Part shown: positions 1-6,944 of the stretch, one piece after another
Position numbering within the stretch: the stretch's first letter is position 1
Layout: each line of letters starts with the position of its first letter
NCBI GenBank assembly: GCA_051892875.1
Contig: JBJFGR010000069.1
Span: forward strand, 1-52,121
Source of the DNA: JBJFGR01 sp051892875
GTDB lineage: Bacteria > Pseudomonadota > Gammaproteobacteria > Enterobacterales > Succinivibrionaceae
Reading direction: 5' to 3'
DNA: 52,121 nt
The notes under the pieces: generated by a model
Database searches by the model: none
What the model saw: only the letters and a program-made list of their open reading frames with translations
Told to the model about the DNA's origin: nothing
Made by a program: the position numbers and the translations under genes

Positions 1-14
1 ACAAAGCGAAATTG

Positions 15-30
15 ATTGCTGTACCTACCT
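15..30. repeat. Short repeat 3' of tRNA-Glu
   Basis: The 16-base string attgctgtacctacct lies just downstream (in the minus direction) of the tRNA-Glu CCA end. It recurs with one mismatch at 1077-1092, directly 3' of the tRNA-fMet CCA end. It may be a shared 3'-processing context or a remnant of tRNA-gene duplication. The similarity is seen; the function is inference. Confidence 0.5.
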
Positions 31-43
31 AAAAATCATAAAA

Positions 44-119
44 TGGTACCAGCAACGGGATTCGAACCCGTGACTCCTCCGTGAAAGGGAGACGACTTAA
101 ACCACTTGTCGATGCCGGC
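44..119 (-). tRNA. tRNA-Glu (UUC)
   Basis: The reverse complement folds into a full cloverleaf. The acceptor is GCCGGCA/TGCTGGT, followed by discriminator A and an encoded CCA. The D arm closes with GAC/GTC. The anticodon stem TCTCC/GGAGG encloses loop CTTTCAC, giving anticodon UUC. The T arm is ACGGG-TTCGAAT-CCCGT. It is the leftmost visible gene of a minus-strand tRNA cluster. The anticodon loop resembles bacterial tRNA-Glu. A phage tRNA for GAA codons fits the AT-rich coding sequence here, which uses GAA heavily. Confidence 0.93.
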
Positions 120-141
120 GCAATAAAATATAATAATCAAA

Positions 142-215
142 TGGTCGAGAACGTCCGACTCGAACGGCAATCCCTCGCCCCAAACGAGGAGTGTTACCCT
201 TACACCACGTTCTCG
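142..215 (-). tRNA. tRNA-Pro (UGG)
   Basis: The minus strand has acceptor CGAGAAC/GTTCTCG plus ACCA, a D arm closing GTG/CAC, and an anticodon stem CCTCG/CGAGG around loop TTTGGGG, giving anticodon UGG (Pro). The T loop is TTCGAGT, but the outer two T-stem pairs look mismatched (TGCCG against CGGAC). The T arm is therefore weaker than in the neighbouring tRNA-Glu. CCA is encoded. It is probably functional, since sloppy T stems are common in phage tRNAs, but it could be decaying. Confidence 0.82.
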
Positions 216-278
216 ATAAAAAACTTTGGTGGGCTAGGCCAGACTCGAACTGGCACGTCCTTACGGACAACAGATTTT

Positions 279-982
279 CTTACCACTATAGTTTTCACTA
301 CCATTGTTAATGTTTGTGGTCTGGACTTTGTCTTCACCGTATATTTCTACTTAGGTGGATGCCGTCAAGTCTCTACACGTTCCTAAAAAGGCTTCGCTCG
401 GCGTTGTCATTTTACAGATTTCACCGAATTTGACATCATTCAATCGAGAAGTTTCCTACCTCGTTGCTCGTTAGTTTTTCCTCTTCTAAACCTATACGTT
501 TTAGTTAAGGAATGGCAATTAGGACATAGTATACGTAAATTATCAAGGTTATGATTTTCGGGATTACCATCTATATGATCTAATTCACATGTAGAAAATT
601 CTGATCCTTCTGGCTTTTCACTCCAACCACATATTTGACATTTATCTTCGAGTATTCCTGCAGATATTAACCGTAATTTTAATTTATACGTTTGATATTG
701 AGGATACTTTCCAGCCAATATGTCTTCTAAAGGTATTTCTCTAGTTTTAGCACTAGATTTATTTGTACCTTTGCCTCCTTGATTAGGTTTATATACACCT
801 AATTTTTTAGCACGTCTAATAAAAGTAGTATATGCCATACCACATCTTTTAGCGGCTAATGCCATAGTTATACTTTTTTGTGTAATTTCTATAAATTCAT
901 CATCTGTCATTTTATATAATACCTCTTCAACGATATTATATAGAACTAAGAAATTATAATCAAGAAACACACAAAATATTCC
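279..982 (-). mobile_element. Group I intron in the tRNA-Leu anticodon loop
   Basis: The intron separates U34 from A35 of the UAA anticodon and ends in G (omega-G, position 279). Its 3' part carries group I core elements read on the minus strand: P-like AATTCGGTGAAA (430-419), Q-like AACGCCGAGC (405-396), R-like GTGTAGAGACTTGACGGCAT (378-359) and S-like AAGACAAAGTCC (334-323). The order and wording closely follow my recollection of the cyanobacterial tRNA-Leu(UAA) intron (subgroup IC3), which sits at the same site. An HNH endonuclease ORF fills the 5' half, between the 5' splice site and the core. Self-splicing is inferred, not shown. Confidence 0.88.
440..910 (-). CDS. Intron-encoded HNH homing endonuclease
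   Basis: This 156-residue protein lies wholly inside the group I intron. Residues ~10-40 look like a helix-turn-helix. An HNH zinc-type nuclease follows: Cys91-x2-Cys94, Asp111-His112, an Asn near 120, and Cys129-Pro-Asn-Cys-His133. An upstream GTG at 970 would add 20 residues. The ATG at 910 is preferred because GAAGAGG lies a short distance ahead of it. Such enzymes cut intron-less alleles and spread the intron; here the target would be an uninterrupted tRNA-Leu(UAA) gene. The stop codon directly precedes the intron catalytic core. Confidence 0.88.
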   Translation of the reverse strand: MTDDEFIEITQKSITMALAAKRCGMAYTTFIRRAKKLGVYKPNQGGKGTNKSSAKTREIPLEDILAGKYPQYQTYKLKLRLISAGILEDKCQICGWSEKPEGSEFSTCELDHIDGNPENHNLDNLRILCPNCHSLTKTYRFRRGKTNEQRGRKLLD

Positions 983-1076
983 AAGTCTGCAGCGTCTACC
1001 AATTCCGCCACAAGCCCATAATTAAAATAAAAACTAGGTAGTATTACGTCAAAGTTCAAGTTTGAGTTTGTTATGT

Positions 1077-1092
1077 ATTGCTGTTCCTACCT
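1077..1092. repeat. Short repeat 3' of tRNA-fMet
   Basis: This is the second copy (attgctgttcctacct) of the 16-base string at 15-30. It again lies just beyond an encoded CCA on the minus strand, so it marks the same position relative to two different tRNA genes. Confidence 0.5.
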
Positions 1093-1096
1093 AAAA

Positions 1097-1171
1097 TGGT
1101 TGCGGGGGATGGAATCGAACCACCTACCTCTAGGTTATGAGCCTAGTGATCTACCAATGCTCTACCCCGCG
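1097..1171 (-). tRNA. Initiator-type tRNA-fMet (CAU)
   Basis: The minus strand reads CGCGGGGTAGAGC ... CCCCCGCAACCA. The anticodon stem CTAGG/CCTAG encloses loop CTCATAA, giving anticodon CAU. The T arm is GGTGG-TTCGATT-CCATC. Acceptor pair 1-72 is C-A and unpaired, the hallmark that distinguishes bacterial initiator tRNA from elongator Met. The acceptor ends closely match E. coli tRNA-fMet as I recall it. The usual three G-C pairs at the base of the anticodon stem are reduced to two. It is the first gene of the minus-strand tRNA run. Confidence 0.9.
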
Positions 1172-1427
1172 ATAGATACGCTTCTTTCGTAGATTTTTGA
1201 GTAAAAACATCTACTTTTACCCTCTAGGCCGGTTAAGATAAACGTTAAGACTACCGGTGTTATGTATATTTATATTCTGTTTTGTTTGGCAAATACATAA
1301 CAGTTTAGCTGCCAAGGCTAATTCGTTTAATATTATTTCCTATTCACAATGTCTTATAACTAAAGAATCGTTTTATTGACTCTTGAATGATTATTTTATA
1401 TCTGAAAATTTATTATTTGTAAAACCG
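1172..1427. other. Gene-free leader of the tRNA cluster
   Basis: No credible gene is seen here. The stretch 1190-1260 is structured: GTAGA...TCTAC arms with inner T5/A5 (about 1190-1216), and CCGGT/ACCGG arms (about 1228-1258). It presumably holds the promoter and leader of the tRNA transcript. The open frame at 1383-1613 on the plus strand runs through the terminator and has no ribosome binding site, so I do not call it. Confidence 0.4.
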
Positions 1428-1468
1428 AAAAAAAATAAACCCCAGAATTTTTTTATTTTTTTCTGGGG
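1428..1468 (-). terminator. Rho-independent terminator
   Basis: On the minus strand CCCCAGAA (1468-1461) pairs with TTCTGGGG (1447-1440), followed by TTTATTTTTTTT. It ends the minus-strand unit that includes the genes at 1628-6690, so the tRNA cluster further left needs its own promoter. Confidence 0.85.
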
Positions 1469-1627
1469 CGTACTTCATATATTTAAATTCAGTTTTTATA
1501 TTACAATACGTCGCCAGATTGTAGGCTTTTCTAAATCTGTCGCTAAACTATTATTATTTTCAGTACGTATAATCATAGTCATTAGAACAGTATTTTTAGA
1601 AAAGTTTTTATAATAATTATTTTTTAA

Positions 1628-1822
1628 TTAATTTTTTTCGTTTAAATCTTTTGAGTATAAACTAGTTGCTTCGTTCCAAGAAATAACTTTTCCGTCTTCT
1701 GAACAAACTTTTTCTGCGTCTGTTTTATTTTCGAAAACTTTAGCAATCAGCAATCCTGCCCATTTACCTTCGTCAGAAAGATAACAGTCATAAGATCTTT
1801 TTATATTCTTAATTAAAAACAT
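1628..1822 (-). CDS. Small hypothetical protein
   Basis: 64 residues, basic N-terminus and acidic C-terminus, with no recognised family. Its ATG directly follows the TAA of the upstream frame (TAAATG) and is preceded by GGGAGAAATATAA, a good ribosome binding site. This suggests translational coupling with the frameshifted gene at 1823-2064. It is the last gene before the terminator at 1428-1468. Confidence 0.65.
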   Translation of the reverse strand: MFLIKNIKRSYDCYLSDEGKWAGLLIAKVFENKTDAEKVCSEDGKVISWNEATSLYSKDLNEKN

Positions 1823-2064
1823 TTATATTTCTCCCTTTTGTTTATAATCTGCTTGTTTGAGTAAAGTATCAATTACTTCGTCGGCTTTTAAAAAATATTG
1901 TAATGAACTGTCGCCGGATTTACATGTACTAATAACATAGCAAAAACCTTGTTTTAAAGCTTTTTTCGTGAAATCGTTTTGCTGATACTCTAGAATATCT
2001 TTTTATTTAATTTTCCTACAATTGTTTCAGCGTTACCGTTTTTGAAAAAGATTGTTTTTGCCAT
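1823..2064 (-). pseudogene. Small gene split by a -1 frameshift
   Basis: From ATG 2064 the frame reads MAKTIFFKNGNAETIVGKLN and stops at TAG 1992-1990. A -1 shift at the A5 run (2004-2000; codons AAT AAA AAG) opens a frame continuing KDILEYQQNDFTKKALKQ and running to TAA at 1823, for about 80 residues in all. The second frame has no start codon of its own. It ends exactly against the next gene's ATG, as an intact gene would. The cause may be a real mutation, a sequencing or assembly indel in the homopolymer, or slippage. The sequence before the A-run (T AAA AAG) is not an ideal tandem-slip heptamer. Function unknown. Confidence 0.6.
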
Positions 2065-2112
2065 CTATTTTCCTCATATTTACAAGTAATTCAAAATCTT
2101 GTTTAATTATTT

Positions 2113-2478
2113 TTATCGACCATTCGATGTTATCCTATCGATTTGAATGTCAACCTGTTTACTTTCAATAGAATTGTTTTTCGACTGTTGTTTTGCCAAA
2201 TATTTTTCTATTGTATGATCAAGACGGTTTAATTTATGTTCTTGAATTGCTTCGATTTCATTTTGATCAATGTTATGAATTCTTTTAAGCTGTGCCAACA
2301 TAATTTCTACGTCTGCAACTTCTTCTACAATATTGTCACGATTATTTGTTCCTCGATGTACATTTTCAAATACTGCACGCTGAAGTTCCATTAATTCTTC
2401 TATTGCTTGCATTTGTTGATTTTTTTCACCGAATACAGAAATAACTCTATGAATCGTTCTGTTTTGTTTAGGTGTCAT
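2113..2478 (-). CDS. MazG-like NTP pyrophosphohydrolase
   Basis: A 121-residue, all-alpha protein. It shows the paired acidic metal-binding motif of the all-alpha NTP pyrophosphatase (MazG/dUTPase-2) superfamily: Glu27-Glu28-x2-Glu31 and Glu52-Glu53-x2-Asp56. These enzymes hydrolyse (d)NTPs to (d)NMP and pyrophosphate. In phages they trim nucleotide pools or alarmones. The start is supported by AAGGAATTAAAAATG. The last ~25 residues are polar and probably disordered. The family is recognised by motif; the substrate is unknown. Confidence 0.75.
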   Translation of the reverse strand: MTPKQNRTIHRVISVFGEKNQQMQAIEELMELQRAVFENVHRGTNNRDNIVEEVADVEIMLAQLKRIHNIDQNEIEAIQEHKLNRLDHTIEKYLAKQQSKNNSIESKQVDIQIDRITSNGR

Positions 2479-2542
2479 TTTTAATTCCTTAGTAAATTCA
2501 TCATGTGACTATTTATACACCAAAAAATTTATTTGTAAAACA

Positions 2543-2920
2543 TTATTTATATAAAATACGATTAAATTCTTTTTTAAAGCCTTCTTTGTCATCATTTGCA
2601 AAGTATTTCAATAAAGAAATCATATCTTGCATAGTTGGCTTATTAACTTTAGGCAAGGGCTCTCTATTGCATTTTACATTATACCAAGAAAAAGCTTCAT
2701 ATATACGTTCCATTTCATCTACAAATGGATTTAAAATGTAGAAAAATTTATCAAACATCTCTTCGTTATATAAAGCTGTTTCTACAATCCAATTAAAAGT
2801 ATACAAATCTTCTCTATCTCTTGCGTCAAACAAATCATCTGTTATTTGACAAACTAATTTTTCATTAAAATCAGACTTCCTTAAACGCCTATCTGTATCC
2901 ATCCAATTTTCGGCTTTCAT
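2543..2920 (-). CDS. Hypothetical protein
   Basis: 125 residues, rich in acidic, Phe and Tyr residues and probably helical. I recognise no motif or family. It starts just after the stop of the GMP reductase C-terminal half (5-base gap) and belongs to the same minus-strand unit. No signal peptide or membrane segment is seen. Confidence 0.65.
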   Translation of the reverse strand: MKAENWMDTDRRLRKSDFNEKLVCQITDDLFDARDREDLYTFNWIVETALYNEEMFDKFFYILNPFVDEMERIYEAFSWYNVKCNREPLPKVNKPTMQDMISLLKYFANDDKEGFKKEFNRILYK

Positions 2921-2925
2921 TTTTA

Positions 2926-3645
2926 TTACATAATTCCTTTTCCGTCATTATTCAAAATTCTATTTGTTTTATAAAAAGTACAACATTTTGGAATATCTTT
3001 TAATCTTTTGGCAGAAATATATGTCATACAACTACGCAAACCACCGAGATATGAATCTATTATCTCTTGAGCAGGTCCTACATATTCTTTTAATGTAACA
3101 ATGCCTTCCGATGTTCGATACTTAGCCATACCATTCCAATGCTTTTCCTGAGCAAAACGACTAGACATTCCGTACGCTAGTTTGAATTTTTTCATACTAT
3201 ATATTGGTTTATCAGGATGATATTCTGTCCATTCTCTTGTAGATGGTTTTGTAAGTGTACAACAATCTTCCTCATAAAATTCATATTCATTAGTACGATA
3301 CATTTTTTCAATAACCTCACCGTCTGCTTCATCAGTTCCAGCAACAAGCGATCCAACCATTACAAAATCTGCACCGGCTCCAAATGCTTTTATAATATCA
3401 CCGTTACAAGTAATTCCACCGTCTGCACAAATCAACCCATCAACAGCATGAGCAGCTTCTGCACATTCTATAACAGCTGATAATTGTGGTCTTCCGCAAC
3501 CCGTTTGTTTACGAGTCGTACAATTAGAATTATGTACTATAATACCGTTAATATTATAGGTATGATCGACATCTACTTCTAAATCATATGTTTTTTTATT
3601 ATTAACTATAGTATCACTTTTATGTATTTCTACAAATTCAATCAT
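2926..3645 (-). CDS. guaC: Split-intein C fragment fused to GMP reductase C-terminal half
   Basis: Residues 1-39 are a C-intein (ends ...NINGIIVHN, with the conserved block F/G-like end HN). Ser40 is the +1 extein residue. Residues 40-239 are the C-terminal half of GMP reductase. They contain the catalytic loop SNCTTR (nucleophile Cys42), the DGG phosphate-binding segment and the YGMSS motif. Trans-splicing with the N half (4702-5568) would give GIGPG-SNCTTR, the normal active-site sequence. An AAGGAG site inside the end of the endonuclease gene precedes the ATG, and the two genes overlap by 8 bases. The spliced enzyme (about 387 residues) would reduce GMP to IMP with NADPH. Confidence 0.92.
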   Translation of the reverse strand: MIEFVEIHKSDTIVNNKKTYDLEVDVDHTYNINGIIVHNSNCTTRKQTGCGRPQLSAVIECAEAAHAVDGLICADGGITCNGDIIKAFGAGADFVMVGSLVAGTDEADGEVIEKMYRTNEYEFYEEDCCTLTKPSTREWTEYHPDKPIYSMKKFKLAYGMSSRFAQEKHWNGMAKYRTSEGIVTLKEYVGPAQEIIDSYLGGLRSCMTYISAKRLKDIPKCCTFYKTNRILNNDGKGIM

Positions 3646-4645
3646 TTTCCAATATCTCCTTCAATGATTCAAAATCGTTATTATTAATGTCAGATTCCCA
3701 TATATATAATACTTTAAAATTTTTACTCTCAGCAAACATTTTCTTTTTTATATCTGTTTCCATTTTCTTTTTTTGAGTTTCATTTAATATTCTTGTATTA
3801 TTTCTTCCATCGTTTGAAAATAATTTTGGATTTCCATGCCAATAATCACCTTGTACTTCAATTAATATCCTTTTTTTATGTATAATAAAATCATACTGAA
3901 AACAATTATTATTAAATCCAATGATACAAGAATACTCATAATCTAAATGATTATCTTTTAACCATTGTTCGACTTTTTCTTCAATCTTATTCTTTTTATA
4001 ATTTCCTTGTTTAATTCTTGACACATGTGCTGCCTTTTTCTTACTTTGAATATATCCTTCTGGATCATTTTTTCGCCACCTTTCATCTGCTTTTTTAAAT
4101 CTATCTCCAATATTTTTTCTCTCATTTTCTGTTAAATTTAAAGCGCGCTCTATGTGTTTTTGTTTCCAGTTATCATATGCTTCTGGTGTCATATAATCCT
4201 TAATGCATTTTCCATACATCGGGTTCTTTTCACCACTGGTTGCTTCGCTTATATGTTGTTTCCATTGTTCGATTTTTTCAAGAGACATTTTGGTTTTTAC
4301 ATCTATTCCATACATTGGATTCTTTTCCCCAACGTACCATACTCCTTTTCTTTCGTTTGATAATTTCTCTTTAAATTCTTGAGAATGAGTTTTACCATAA
4401 AAAGAATTTCTTTCACCAACATGTAAACATTTTTGACATATATAACTTTTCTTTAATAATCCATTGTAAAATTTAACCTTTATTCTTCTATGACATTCGG
4501 AGCACTCTATTTCTATTTCCTTTCCTCTTAATTCTGCTTTTTGTATTACCGATCTGTTTTCTAAAATGACCAATACTTTTTTACCATTTTTGATTTGATA
4601 TAAAAGTTTTATATCATTCAAGTATATATTATTTTTATAAATCAT
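3638..4645 (-). CDS. Free-standing homing endonuclease (NUMOD3 + Vsr-like nuclease)
   Basis: 335 residues, counted from ATG 4645, which has an ideal AAGGAG; an upstream in-frame start at 4672 lacks one. A zinc-ribbon-like Cys48/Cys51/Cys70/Cys73 comes first. NUMOD3-like DNA-binding repeats follow around 81-145 (GKTHS, two NPMYG copies). The C-terminal PD-(D/E)xK/Vsr-type core has Asp252, Glu263-Val-Gln265 and WHGNP (269-273). This is the EDxHD family described for I-Bth0305I. It sits between the two intein-bearing halves of guaC, the arrangement known as a fractured gene. Its likely target is the uninterrupted guaC allele. Confidence 0.85.
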   Translation of the reverse strand: MIYKNNIYLNDIKLLYQIKNGKKVLVILENRSVIQKAELRGKEIEIECSECHRRIKVKFYNGLLKKSYICQKCLHVGERNSFYGKTHSQEFKEKLSNERKGVWYVGEKNPMYGIDVKTKMSLEKIEQWKQHISEATSGEKNPMYGKCIKDYMTPEAYDNWKQKHIERALNLTENERKNIGDRFKKADERWRKNDPEGYIQSKKKAAHVSRIKQGNYKKNKIEEKVEQWLKDNHLDYEYSCIIGFNNNCFQYDFIIHKKRILIEVQGDYWHGNPKLFSNDGRNNTRILNETQKKKMETDIKKKMFAESKNFKVLYIWESDINNNDFESLKEILEND

Positions 4646-4701
4646 TTTTAACTCCTTACTATATAAATACAATAAGGTAGAACTCGGTATCGGTCTCGAG
4701 T

Positions 4702-5568
4702 TTATTTGATTTTTAATAATAAATGCTTATTCTCATCTAAATCTTCTGCAGAAATCCATTTAGCATATTGAAAATAATTTTCATCATTAATTTTATTTTT
4801 ATCTGATTTTTCTATTACATAAAACTGATGATTTGAAGTACACTCTATGTCATTTATTTTAATGATTTTTTTATGATGATTATAACAAAACTTATTTAAC
4901 ACTTTATGATATTCACCAGTATGAGTTAAAACTTCATCGTTTTCTTCAATGTCTTTAATACATTTTAATCCATCTTTTGTTTGTACTTTCATATCACCTG
5001 TAAAACATCCCGGACCAATTCCTACTTTAACCATATCTGCACCAGCAAGAATTAAATCTTGAACCATATCACCTGTTACAACATTACCTACCATAATGGC
5101 TAAACTTGGATATTGTTCTCTAATTTTTTTAACGAATGATAATAGATTAGGAATATAACCATTAGCAACATCTATACACAAGTTTTTACACAATCCCAAA
5201 TCAATAACTTTACAAATTTTTTCATAATCACCTGCTTTGATACCAGTAGAAACAAAAATATAATCATTATTATGAGATTCTGGATTATTGAAATTGTCTT
5301 CTAAAAATGTTTTTAATTCTTCATATGTATAGTGTTTTTGTAAGCAGCAGAACATTTTATTCTTTTGCATTACTTTTGCCATTTCAAAGGTACCAGTAGT
5401 GGCCATATTAGCAACCATTAAGCCGTTGCCGTTTATGATTCTATTTGTCCACCTAAATTTATAGTCGCGATAAACATTTGGCTCGCTTCTAGAATTTAAT
5501 GTAGATCTTTTAGGCTTAATCATTACATCACAATAATCTAATTGTACTTCTTCGATAATTTGAGTCAT
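4702..5568 (-). CDS. guaC: GMP reductase N-terminal half fused to split-intein N fragment
   Basis: Residues 1-187 match GMP reductase (CDVMIKPKRSTL, ANMATTGTFEMA, CIDVANGY, GNVVTG, MVKVGIGPG). At Cys188 (codon 5007-5005) a 101-residue N-intein begins: CFTGDM, then an HTGE segment, then TSNHQFYV, the block-B-like TxxH. It ends at a true stop. The insertion point is the active-site loop. The fragment resembles the known IMPDH-1 split intein. The start at 5568 is chosen for AAGGATAAACAAATG; the 16 extra upstream codons overlap the preceding gene. Neither half can be active without trans-splicing. Confidence 0.92.
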   Translation of the reverse strand: MTQIIEEVQLDYCDVMIKPKRSTLNSRSEPNVYRDYKFRWTNRIINGNGLMVANMATTGTFEMAKVMQKNKMFCCLQKHYTYEELKTFLEDNFNNPESHNNDYIFVSTGIKAGDYEKICKVIDLGLCKNLCIDVANGYIPNLLSFVKKIREQYPSLAIMVGNVVTGDMVQDLILAGADMVKVGIGPGCFTGDMKVQTKDGLKCIKDIEENDEVLTHTGEYHKVLNKFCYNHHKKIIKINDIECTSNHQFYVIEKSDKNKINDENYFQYAKWISAEDLDENKHLLLKIK

Positions 5569-5572
5569 TTGT

Positions 5573-5884
5573 TTATCCTTTATTTTCTTTTTCGAGTTTC
5601 TTTTGTTCTTTAGCAATAATTGGACAAATTACATTTAATCGTGCCAAGTATTTTTTGTTACCATTTCTATTTTTTAAATCTGTCATCCAATCATTTATAA
5701 GTTCGTTACCGTCAGAATCAACAACGCAAAGTAATTTTACGAGATTTTTAATTACTGACATGGGGGTTTTAGAATCTAATAGGTATTTTGCAATATGATT
5801 TAATGCAACTACCCAACAAGTATCGGCTTTTGCATAATCTTTTTCTAATGCTAAACCTATGAATTTTAACATTTTTCTAACCAT
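5573..5884 (-). CDS. Hypothetical protein
   Basis: About 103 residues from ATG 5884; the frame extends upstream to 5929. A basic N-terminus, hydrophobic stretches around 'CWVVALNHIAKYLL', and a Lys/Glu-rich tail are visible. It overlaps the end of the preceding gene by about 19 bases and is followed 4 bases later by guaC-N, so it is co-transcribed. No family is recognised and the start is uncertain. Confidence 0.6.
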   Translation of the reverse strand: MVRKMLKFIGLALEKDYAKADTCWVVALNHIAKYLLDSKTPMSVIKNLVKLLCVVDSDGNELINDWMTDLKNRNGNKKYLARLNVICPIIAKEQKKLEKENKG

Positions 5885-6294
5885 TTTTTCTTTACCTTTT
5901 TTAAATAATCTTTTAATTTCCATACCCATTCTCTATTCTTTATAAGATATTTACCATACAATTTATATCTAAAAATTGCTTTATCTAAACATTCAGTTTG
6001 TGACTGTGAAAGAAAATCCAAATGAGTATATGTATTTTTAAATGTATCTTTATTCCAATCTACATTAAATACTTCTAATTTATATTCAATATCTCCTAAC
6101 CAATTTAAAAAATTATAATCAATAACAGGAGTCCAGTATTTTTCGCATGCTCTAAAATTTGCACGATTGATTATCCAGAATACATCTTCCATACTAACTT
6201 CTTCGTTGTTTTTTGAAATTGCATTTAATAGATAATATAAAACTGCAGCTTCAAATCTAGAATCTTTATTAAGGTAGTCTGAATAGTATAGCAT
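5866..6294 (-). CDS. Hypothetical protein
   Basis: 142 residues, rich in Trp, Tyr and Lys, predicted mostly helical, with a basic C-terminus (KKVKKKWLEKC). No recognised domain. Its ATG abuts the stop of the upstream gene at 6295, and its end overlaps the next gene. It is part of a compact minus-strand run of unknown genes. Confidence 0.65.
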   Translation of the reverse strand: MLYYSDYLNKDSRFEAAVLYYLLNAISKNNEEVSMEDVFWIINRANFRACEKYWTPVIDYNFLNWLGDIEYKLEVFNVDWNKDTFKNTYTHLDFLSQSQTECLDKAIFRYKLYGKYLIKNREWVWKLKDYLKKVKKKWLEKC

Positions 6295-6690
6295 CTATTT
6301 ACTTTCTTTTTCGGCCAAATGACAATCTACGATAGAATCATATACTGCATTCCAATTGTTATTATATACTCTTAGAATGTCTGCAATTTCTGATTCTACA
6401 GGAAAATATAAAACTTTTTCTGCATAGATATATTGAATGTTATTTCGTTTTAGATAGTTTAAAAAAATAAAAAAGTTACGATGATTACGTAATTTACTTG
6501 TATTACAATGACATACATAATTTTCTAAAGGTATATCAAAGTATTTACAAATTGTTCGTAACTGATTAATCTTGTTTATTCCCGATCCCGAATTATTTTT
6601 ACCGGTGCGTAATTCAATAAGATTTATTAGTTTTCCTTTTTCTAATAAATCTAAAACTATTTCTTTTTTTGTAGTAATTCTTTTCATCAT
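6295..6690 (-). CDS. Hypothetical protein
   Basis: 131 residues with a basic N-terminal half (MMKRITTKKEI...) and several Asn-rich loops. The segment TGKNNSGSGINKINQLRTIC might bind nucleic acid, but no family is recognised. It is the first gene of the minus-strand unit that runs to 1628. It is divergent from the plus-strand gene at 6734, with a 43-base gap between them. Confidence 0.6.
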   Translation of the reverse strand: MMKRITTKKEIVLDLLEKGKLINLIELRTGKNNSGSGINKINQLRTICKYFDIPLENYVCHCNTSKLRNHRNFFIFLNYLKRNNIQYIYAEKVLYFPVESEIADILRVYNNNWNAVYDSIVDCHLAEKESK

Positions 6691-6716
6691 GATTCTATAA
6701 TAATAAATTATATGGA
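6691..6716 (+). promoter_or_regulatory. Variant of the phage promoter-like motif
   Basis: GATTCTATAATAATAAATTA lies ahead of the plus-strand gene at 6734 and resembles the GTTCTA-AT-rich element found before many other genes in this window, with A for T at the second position. Regulatory role is inferred from recurrence. Confidence 0.4.
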
Positions 6717-6733
6717 GATGTAAAACAAAAAAA

Positions 6734-6913
6734 ATGAAAAAATTAGATGAGATTGTTAAAAGATATTATCCTGATTTAGTTGCCAATGAATTAGTAAGCG
6801 TTCAACCACTAAACAGCCCAACCAGTGAAATCTTTAAATTTGTGTTTAATGAGAAACAAGAAGAAATTGAAATTGATTTTAGACCACCAGAGAAAGAAGA
6901 GTGTTCTAAATAA
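6734..6913 (+). CDS. Small acidic hypothetical protein
   Basis: 59 residues (begins MKKLDEIVKRYYPDL, ends EKEECSK). A ribosome binding site (GGAGATGTAAAAC) lies 5' of the ATG. The next gene begins 31 bases later with its own AAAGAGG site. A compact acidic protein with no recognised family. It is a believable gene because of spacing, Shine-Dalgarno site and the promoter-like motif upstream. Confidence 0.55.
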   Translation: MKKLDEIVKRYYPDLVANELVSVQPLNSPTSEIFKFVFNEKQEEIEIDFRPPEKEECSK

Positions 6914-6944
6914 AGTAAATATAAAACTAAAGAGGTATATCTAA

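Larger units (their letters stand above)
227..1017 (-). tRNA. tRNA-Leu (UAA), interrupted by a group I intron
   Basis: The 5' exon (1017-983) begins GGGCTTG, carries a Leu-type D arm (GCGGAATTGGTAGACGC) and ends GCAGACTT. The 3' exon (278-227) begins AAAATCTGT. It continues with a long variable arm (GTCC-GTAA-GGAC), T arm GCCAG-TTCGAGT-CTGGC, acceptor CTAGCCC, A, and encoded CCA. Joined, the stem GCAGA/TCTGT encloses loop CTTAAAA, giving anticodon UAA and a class II tRNA, as expected for Leu. The acceptor has one T-T mismatch at pair 6. The gene is continuous only after removal of the 704-nt insert at 279-982. Confidence 0.9.

Noticed and set aside
81..386. 101-codon frame across the tRNA region
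   Set aside because: It runs antisense through tRNA-Glu, tRNA-Pro and the tRNA-Leu 3' exon; those RNA genes explain the sequence.
1383..1613. 76-codon plus-strand frame
   Set aside because: It crosses the minus-strand terminator hairpin, is low-complexity AT-rich, and has no ribosome binding site or neighbours in its direction.
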